This document shows positions 7,155-10,928 of a stretch of DNA of 10,928 nucleotides, in pieces. Location: positions 1 through 10,928 of the forward strand of contig JAJZAS010000030.1 in NCBI GenBank assembly GCA_021799325.1. The letters are read 5' to 3'. The position numbers were made by a program, and so were the translations under genes. The notes beneath the pieces are model-generated. The model had not been told where the DNA came from. It searched no databases and saw only the letters and a list, made by a program, of their open reading frames with translations. Each line of letters begins with the position of its first letter. Positions within the stretch are counted from its first letter, which is position 1. Source of the stretch: Bacillota bacterium (GTDB taxonomy: Bacteria > Bacillota > Bacilli > Alicyclobacillales > SLC66).

Positions 7155-8120
7155 ATGCACGAACACCATGAACATAATCATGACCACGATCATTCGCATG
7201 AGGCGTTATTTCATACACATGCTCCCATCGCAAAAATGCGTCAGGCTTTTTGGTTGACGATATTGATATTAGCGGTCGAAGTCACAGGCGGGATCTTGTC
7301 GCACAGCCTGGCGCTCCTTTCTGACGCAGGCCATGTGGTGACAGACATTGCTGCGATTGGCCTCACCTGGTACACACTGAATCTCGCGCAAAAGCCGCCC
7401 AGTGAATCGATGACCTACGGTTATCATCGCACGGGAATACTGGCAGCGCTCATCAACGGCATCGCACTGATTGTCATTGCAATCGTGATTTTGGCAGAAG
7501 CTTACCATCGGTTCCGACATCCGGAACCGGTGTCCAGCCTGTGGATGTTTATCAGCGCTGGTGTGGGGCTAGTGATCAATTTATACTTGGGACTTGGACT
7601 CAAATCAGAAGATAACCTGAACCTTCGCAGCGCAGTTTTGCATATCATTGGAGACGCCGCCGCTTCAGCCGGTGTGATTGTGGGTGGCGTGATTATTTCG
7701 CTAACGCATATATACACCATCGACCCCATCCTCAGTGTATTGATCGCGCTACTCATTGCACTAGGCGCATGGCGAATCGTTAGACAAACCGTCAACATTC
7801 TTCTTGAAGGGACGCCAAAAGGCATACATTTGCCTGATGTCGAAAACACCATTCGTTCCACGGTCGGTGTAAAAGATGTTCACGACCTTCACGTTTGGAG
7901 CATCACCAGTGGTCGCAATGCGCTTTCTTGCCACGTGATTCTTGAAGGCGGATTAACCATCCGCGATAGCCAACCCATTCTCCGGGAGATCGAACATTCT
8001 CTCATCCACTTGGGTATTGGCCATGTCACCATTCAGACAGAAGACGCAGGACATCCCCATGGCGATTCGGTGCTTTGTTGCGATGAGGTGATCGCGGAAG
8101 AGCACGCCCACGTTCATTAA
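7155..8120 (+). CDS. Cation diffusion facilitator (CzcD/ZitB-like zinc exporter)
   Basis: This 321-residue inner-membrane antiporter exports Zn2+ (often also Cd2+ or Co2+) in exchange for protons. The N-terminus has a His/Asp-rich metal-binding stretch (residues 2-22). Six transmembrane helices span about 30-215. The intramembrane site is two HxxxD motifs: H60/D64 in TM2 (SDAGHVVTD) and H163/D167 in TM5 (HIIGD), the zinc-type pattern of CzcD and ZnT proteins. D57 precedes the first motif. The C-terminal ferredoxin-like cytosolic domain (about 215-297) has the typical HDLHVW (243-248) and VTIQTE (291-296). The tail adds CC (308-309) and HAHVH (317-321), which may bind metal. It is the last plus-strand gene before a strong terminator. 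It has no obvious functional link to the pump upstream, unless both respond to toxic compounds. No metal-responsive regulator is adjacent. Confidence 0.95.
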   Translation: MHEHHEHNHDHDHSHEALFHTHAPIAKMRQAFWLTILILAVEVTGGILSHSLALLSDAGHVVTDIAAIGLTWYTLNLAQKPPSESMTYGYHRTGILAALINGIALIVIAIVILAEAYHRFRHPEPVSSLWMFISAGVGLVINLYLGLGLKSEDNLNLRSAVLHIIGDAAASAGVIVGGVIISLTHIYTIDPILSVLIALLIALGAWRIVRQTVNILLEGTPKGIHLPDVENTIRSTVGVKDVHDLHVWSITSGRNALSCHVILEGGLTIRDSQPILREIEHSLIHLGIGHVTIQTEDAGHPHGDSVLCCDEVIAEEHAHVH

Positions 8121-8134
8121 GTTAAAAAAGTAAT

Positions 8135-8171
8135 AAAAGGCCCGCAGGTATGCACTTCCCGCGGGCCTTTT
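8135..8171. terminator. Bidirectional intrinsic terminator
   Basis: AAAAGGCCCGC (8135-8145) and GCGGGCCTTTT (8161-8171) form a perfect 11-base stem with a 15-base loop. On the plus strand the U-run continues through TTTTCCTTTT. On the minus strand the A-rich stretch at about 8124-8138 supplies the U-run. It lies between convergent genes, the CDF exporter and the coat-F-type gene, and can end both. Confidence 0.9.
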
Positions 8172-8188
8172 CCTTTTGAACCAAAAAA

Positions 8189-8584
8189 TTACGTCCGGTA
8201 ACTATTGGAGCTTGTCCCATAAGCCTGATTCTGACTTTGCGGGGCACTGTACATCATGGGATTCACGTTGCTTCCGGAAACTCTTTGCTGGATGAACTGA
8301 TTGGTTTGCTGCTGTTCCTGCTGATGTTGCTGAATCTGATTCGCAATCTCATGGCGCATCGCTGGAGATGGTGGTTGATACCATCCTTGTTGAGACATCA
8401 GTTGATAGATTTCACCTTGAATTTGCAACGTGTCGTTTAAAAGTGATGTAAACATTTGCCTCACATTCTGGCAGTTGGCCTCTGTCACCGCTGTCGCGTA
8501 TTCGCCTGCCACGCGCTTGGTTTCGACGAGAATTTGAAAGACCAGATCCTTCTCGGGAAGGGTGGTCGTATTTTGCGTGTACAC
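8189..8584 (-). CDS. CotF-family spore coat protein
   Basis: This 131-residue protein has a coat-F-type alpha-helical domain at about residues 9-72 (EKDLVFQILVETKRVAGEY ... QIQGEIYQLMSQQGWYQPP). Such domains pack as helical bundles in spore coat proteins. The C-terminal half is low complexity: Gln-rich (about 80-100), then Asn/Ser/Gln/Tyr-rich, common in coat proteins. It starts at GTG, with AGGAGG (8597-8592) seven bases upstream. The previous gene ends 23 bases earlier, so both are probably one sporulation transcript. The family call is from overall pattern, with no catalytic motif expected. A clear sporulation-sigma promoter was not identified. Confidence 0.8.
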   Translation of the reverse strand: MYTQNTTTLPEKDLVFQILVETKRVAGEYATAVTEANCQNVRQMFTSLLNDTLQIQGEIYQLMSQQGWYQPPSPAMRHEIANQIQQHQQEQQQTNQFIQQRVSGSNVNPMMYSAPQSQNQAYGTSSNSYRT

Positions 8585-8607
8585 GATGATGCCTCCTCCT
8601 TTACTTT

Positions 8608-8826
8608 TTACTGTAACTGACTGGGAGCAATCGACTGATGATGCTGCAATTCATTCATCAGATGGTGGTGATGTTGTTGATGCCGCCCGACCAGTTGCGT
8701 AAAAAGTTGACGAACCTGCGGGTGCTGACTGACGCCCACCAAGTTGGCGCACTGTTTCATCAATAAGTCTTCACTCGCAAGAGAATCTGAGATGTAATCC
8801 ATTTCTTTGCTCGTCAGTGGTTGCAC
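8608..8826 (-). CDS. Small CotF-like spore protein
   Basis: This 72-residue protein is probably two helices: LTSKEMDYISDSLASEDLLMKQ (4-25) and HPQVRQLFTQLVGRHQQHHHHL (35-56). The SLASEDLLMKQC start and the HPQVRQLF...HQQHHHHL helix resemble short single-domain coat-F-type proteins of spore formers. The second helix is His/Gln-rich. GTG is the start, with AAGGAGG ending seven bases upstream. The ribosome-site-to-start segment resembles that of the next gene (GGAGGCATNANCGTG in both), supporting a real gene pair. The exact role is unknown; location in the spore coat is inferred. Confidence 0.72.
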   Translation of the reverse strand: MQPLTSKEMDYISDSLASEDLLMKQCANLVGVSQHPQVRQLFTQLVGRHQQHHHHLMNELQHHQSIAPSQLQ

Positions 8827-8892
8827 GCTTATGCCTCCTTCCGCGTTTGAGATTGAACACGGATAGTTTGCCTAGCGTTTGGTTTTTTATGT

Positions 8893-8919
8893 AAAAAAAG
8901 GAGGAGGATGCGCCTCATC
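8893..8919 (-). terminator. Weak candidate terminator after ccdA
   Basis: Downstream of the ccdA stop, the minus strand reads GAGG-CGCAT-CCTC (8916-8904), then CTCC and seven T (8899-8893). The stem is only four base pairs, so termination may be partial and the coat genes could receive read-through. An A/T-only inverted repeat, TTTTTTA-TG-TAAAAAA, lies at 8883-8898. Confidence 0.3.
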
Positions 8920-8921
8920 GG

Positions 8922-9638
8922 TTACATGCCTGTATAACCGCCATAAAGTCGGGTAAGCCAGGAAGTGATATCGACAAACTTTCCGGTGAGCAATAAGATA
9001 CCCATCACCACGAGGATCCCGCCGCCAACCTGACTGATTCTTTCGCTGTATTTCAGCAGCCAGCGAAGCGACCCGAGCGTATAGGCAAGAATTAAAAACG
9101 GTAACGCAAATCCAAGCGCATAGAAAAACATCAGTAGCATGCCGCTTGCCTGACTGGTGGCCGCTAGTGCAATCACAGAAGCAAGAATGGGACCGATGCA
9201 AGGCGTCCAACCGGCAGAGAAACTAATGCCCACCACAAACGCTCCCAGATAGCCAGCTGGCTTTTCGCGTACACTCCATTTGGCTTCCCGCATAAAAAAG
9301 TCCCATTTAATCACCTTCATGAGGACAAGCCCCATGACGATGATGATCATCCCGCCTATCTCACTGACGGCATCACGATATTCAGAGAATATGACACCAA
9401 TCAGACTGGCTGAGGCACCGAGCGCCACAAAAATCACCGAAAACCCCAGCACAAAAAACAAAGCATGGCTTAAGGCTTTACGCCTGATGACCCCCGTTAC
9501 TTCCTCTTCTGATCCCCTGCTAAAAGAAACACCAGAGATGTAGGAGATATAGGAAGGATAGAGCGGCAACACGCAAGGAGAAACAAACGATAACAAACCT
9601 GCCAAAAATGCGAGCCAAATCGTCGGATTCGCAGCCAT
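8922..9638 (-). CDS. ccdA: CcdA-type thiol-disulfide transmembrane electron carrier
   Basis: This 238-residue membrane protein has six predicted helices. It belongs to the CcdA/DsbD-beta family, which passes reducing equivalents from cytosolic thioredoxin to thioredoxin-like proteins outside the membrane. The redox cysteines are in place: C22 in SPCVLPLYPSY (TM1) and C147 in GWTPCIGPIL (TM4), both with the family's flanking prolines. Its length matches B. subtilis CcdA (about 235). GAGGTG precedes the ATG. It lies 20 bases after the CPPC thioredoxin-like gene on the same strand, so the pair is almost certainly an operon: CcdA is the electron supplier and the anchored thioredoxin the recipient. 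In Bacilli CcdA serves ResA (cytochrome c maturation) and StoA (spore cortex formation). Confidence 0.95.
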   Translation of the reverse strand: MAANPTIWLAFLAGLLSFVSPCVLPLYPSYISYISGVSFSRGSEEEVTGVIRRKALSHALFFVLGFSVIFVALGASASLIGVIFSEYRDAVSEIGGMIIIVMGLVLMKVIKWDFFMREAKWSVREKPAGYLGAFVVGISFSAGWTPCIGPILASVIALAATSQASGMLLMFFYALGFALPFLILAYTLGSLRWLLKYSERISQVGGGILVVMGILLLTGKFVDITSWLTRLYGGYTGM

Positions 9639-9658
9639 ACATTCACCTCACTTCGAAT

Positions 9659-10177
9659 CTATGAACTGGCCAGCAATTTATTGAATTCTGTTTGCATTTG
9701 CGATGCGACCAACGCCCCCACATAATGGTACATGATGACACCATTTGATTTGATGAAGAAACTGGTGGGGATCGCCATCACTTTGTAAGTCTTCGTCACT
9801 GTGCCTTTTTTGTCTAATAGCACCGGGTAGGTGACGCCATACGTCTTGATAAACTGCTTCAACCTAGGTACGGTGTCATTAAAAGCTAGGTTGACGCCGA
9901 TGAAAGTGATTTTATTTCCGTACTTTTTGTACATTTTCTCTACATCCGGCGTCTCAAATTGACAGGGTGGACACCAGGAAGCAAAGAAATTGACGTACAA
10001 TGGTTTGCCTCTAAACTGGGACAAATTGATTGATTGACCCTCAAGGTTCGTCAAGATAATATTGGGGGCGACATGCCCGACTTCTGGTGCAGTACTTGGC
10101 CTTTTGGACAGTATGATCACAGCCGCAACAATGATCACCAGCACCACAATCAAGGCACTCCAGCGCCTAGCCTTCAT
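9659..10177 (-). CDS. Membrane-anchored thioredoxin-like protein (TlpA/ResA/StoA family)
   Basis: This 172-residue protein acts outside the membrane as a thiol-disulfide oxidoreductase. A single N-terminal anchor (about 7-25, after MKARR) is followed by a thioredoxin fold. The active site is SWCPPC with C69 and C72, and the cis-proline is P137 in MAIPTSFF. The insertion typical of the TlpA/ResA family lies between them. ResA of B. subtilis has CEPC, whereas StoA, as I recall it, has CPPC and a similar VLD-KG...IPTSF stretch, so a StoA-like role is plausible but unproven. The ATG at 10177 is preceded by AAAGGATGG, whose core is about 13 bases away, a loose fit; a stop codon lies just upstream in frame, so no longer form is possible. 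It is followed closely by ccdA. Confidence 0.92.
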   Translation of the reverse strand: MKARRWSALIVVLVIIVAAVIILSKRPSTAPEVGHVAPNIILTNLEGQSINLSQFRGKPLYVNFFASWCPPCQFETPDVEKMYKKYGNKITFIGVNLAFNDTVPRLKQFIKTYGVTYPVLLDKKGTVTKTYKVMAIPTSFFIKSNGVIMYHYVGALVASQMQTEFNKLLASS

Positions 10178-10221
10178 ATAGAAAAATCCATCCTTTCAAG
10201 AAAAAATTCTGTATACTAAAT

Positions 10222-10249
10222 ATTATTTTAATCAAATCATCACTCACAA
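10222..10249 (-). promoter_or_regulatory. Tentative promoter of the thioredoxin-ccdA operon
   Basis: On the minus strand TTGTGA (10249-10244) is followed after 16 bases by AATAAT (10227-10222), five of six bases of the -10 consensus. The region between the two divergent thioredoxin genes is very AT-rich, so chance matches are likely. No equally good plus-strand promoter was found. Confidence 0.28.
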
Positions 10250-10256
10250 GGAAGTG
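10248..10256 (+). promoter_or_regulatory. Ribosome binding site indicating a CTG start
   Basis: AAGGAAGTG matches the anti-Shine-Dalgarno partner AAGGAGGTG at eight of nine bases and ends six bases before CTG at 10263, the ideal spacing. The downstream GTG (10296) and ATG (10302) have no comparable site. Confidence 0.6.
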
Positions 10257-10262
10257 TAAAGT

Positions 10263-10790
10263 CTGAACGTTTTATATCGTACTCTTATTGGAATTGTGAT
10301 CATGCTATCTATTCCCGTTATTTTTCTGGTGGTCTCGGCACGTCTGCATCATCAAACTCCCACGCTAAAAGTAGGAGACAAGGTGCCTGAAACCTCCCTT
10401 TCAAGCTTGCAAGGAGCCGTTTTTCACTTTCCTCGTCACCTGAATAAGCCGGTGATCATCAACTTTTTTGCCACGTGGTGCCCACCCTGTCAGTCAGAAG
10501 CACCGAATTTGGCGAACTTCGCAAAAACCTACGCGAAACAAATTCAACTCATCATGGTGGACCGACGAGAAGGCCCCCCGTTGGTTCGGCAGTTTATCAA
10601 TACCTATCACCTACAGGGGACCACCACGCTACTGGATCAAAACAACCAATGGGCCACCCTATTTGGGGTGACCGGCCAGCCGGAAACGATTGGAATCGAT
10701 ACAAATGGCGTCATCCGATTTCACCAATTAGGCCCGGAAACCGCCTCACAGTTGGATGACGATCTCACTCTTCTTTTGCATTCCCATTAG
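10263..10790 (+). CDS. Second membrane-anchored thioredoxin-like protein (TlpA family), probable CTG start
   Basis: With the CTG start the protein has 175 residues; the GTG at 10296 gives 164. The longer form starts (M)NVLYRTLIG, giving the anchor (about 8-26) a basic residue on its inner side and placing the start behind a near-perfect ribosome site. A TAA at 10257-10259 bars any longer form. The thioredoxin fold carries ATWCPPC (C73 and C76) and a cis-proline P140 in TGQPETIGID. Identity to the divergent thioredoxin gene looks moderate, so these are old paralogues rather than a recent duplication. It probably accepts electrons from the nearby CcdA and works outside the membrane on cytochrome c, cell-wall or spore proteins. 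The last 26 bases overlap the opposing peptidase gene. Confidence 0.88.
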   Translation: MNVLYRTLIGIVIMLSIPVIFLVVSARLHHQTPTLKVGDKVPETSLSSLQGAVFHFPRHLNKPVIINFFATWCPPCQSEAPNLANFAKTYAKQIQLIMVDRREGPPLVRQFINTYHLQGTTTLLDQNNQWATLFGVTGQPETIGIDTNGVIRFHQLGPETASQLDDDLTLLLHSH

Positions 10791-10928
10791 ACCAGTTGTC
10801 TATCTCCACTTCAGCAACGCCATCCGCCAGTGAAAAATCAAAGACCTGTGAGTAGAAATACAACTCATTTTCAAGAGTTTGCTTGATAGCTGCCGCACTT
10901 CTAAAACCGTGGCCCTCTCCTTCAAAAG
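10765..10928 (-). CDS. S9-family serine peptidase, C-terminal end (cut by window edge)
   Basis: The minus strand is open from the window edge to a TGA at 10767-10765, giving 53 whole codons. The fragment begins FEGEGHGFRSAAAIKQ and continues ELYFYSQVFDF. EGHGFR followed by a helix ending in E-L-x-F-Y is the hallmark C-terminus of prolyl-oligopeptidase-family (S9) peptidases such as acylaminoacyl- or dipeptidyl-peptidases, with the His of GHGF (codon 10911-10909) the catalytic histidine. The remaining 20 or so residues are an acidic, probably disordered tail. The Ser and Asp of the triad lie outside the window. The gene converges on, and overlaps, the thioredoxin-like gene. Confidence 0.82.
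   Translation of the reverse strand, partial: FEGEGHGFRSAAAIKQTLENELYFYSQVFDFSLADGVAEVEIDNWSNGNAKEE

Noticed and set aside
8827..8921. Sporulation-sigma (E or K) promoter for the coat-F-type genes
   Set aside because: The minus strand has CATAAAAA near 8886-8893, resembling part of a -10, but the rest of the -10 and a properly spaced -35 element are missing.
1..10928. CRISPR array, insertion sequence, tRNA or rRNA genes, phage or defence island
   Set aside because: No spaced direct repeats, transposase motifs, terminal inverted repeats, cloverleaf or rRNA-like stretches were seen. The content is ordinary housekeeping, efflux, redox and spore genes.

Overview
The window reads as ordinary chromosome from an endospore-forming low-to-mid-GC Bacillota (class Bacilli). 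The reasons are strong AGGAGG-type Shine-Dalgarno sites, several GTG starts, two coat-F-type spore coat genes, a CcdA/TlpA thiol-redox cluster and a Gram-positive-style RND pump with no outer-membrane partner. An Alicyclobacillaceae-like organism would fit, but that is a guess from overall flavour. All genes are protein-coding and closely packed. I see no tRNA, rRNA, CRISPR array, insertion sequence or phage gene, and no gene-free stretch longer than 300 bases.

Layout. Positions 1-1323 (minus) hold the N-terminal 441 codons of the disaggregase ClpB, cut by the window edge. A compact intergenic region with overlapping inverted repeats separates it from a divergent plus-strand run: a MarR-type regulator (1411-1842), a 1221-residue RND efflux transporter (1864-5529), an NADP-type beta-hydroxyacid dehydrogenase (5554-6426) and a metallo-beta-lactamase-fold hydrolase (6454-7089). 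Gaps of 21-27 bases, each with its own ribosome binding site, suggest one operon. A zinc-type cation diffusion facilitator (7155-8120) follows after 65 bases and may have its own promoter. A strong bidirectional terminator (8135-8171) closes this side.

The minus-strand block on the other side of the terminator contains, in transcription order, a membrane-anchored CPPC thioredoxin-like protein (10177-9659), CcdA (9638-8922) and two small coat-F-type proteins (8826-8608 and 8584-8189). A second TlpA-like thioredoxin diverges from the first (10263-10790, plus) and probably starts at a CTG codon. Its 3' end overlaps the 3' end of a minus-strand S9-family peptidase that is cut by the right edge (10765-10928).

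How it works together (inference). The MarR run looks like a regulated efflux and small-molecule detoxification unit: a pump plus a reductase and a hydrolase that could act on aldehydes, hydroxyacids or thioesters. CcdA would carry electrons across the membrane to one or both extracytoplasmic thioredoxins, for cytochrome c maturation or, as with StoA of Bacillus subtilis, for spore envelope assembly. I found no convincing wholly new system. The most unusual items are the roughly 170-residue coiled-coil and Ser/Thr/Pro-rich insertion at the docking tip of the RND pump, the operator-like repeats shared by clpB and marR, and the probable CTG start.
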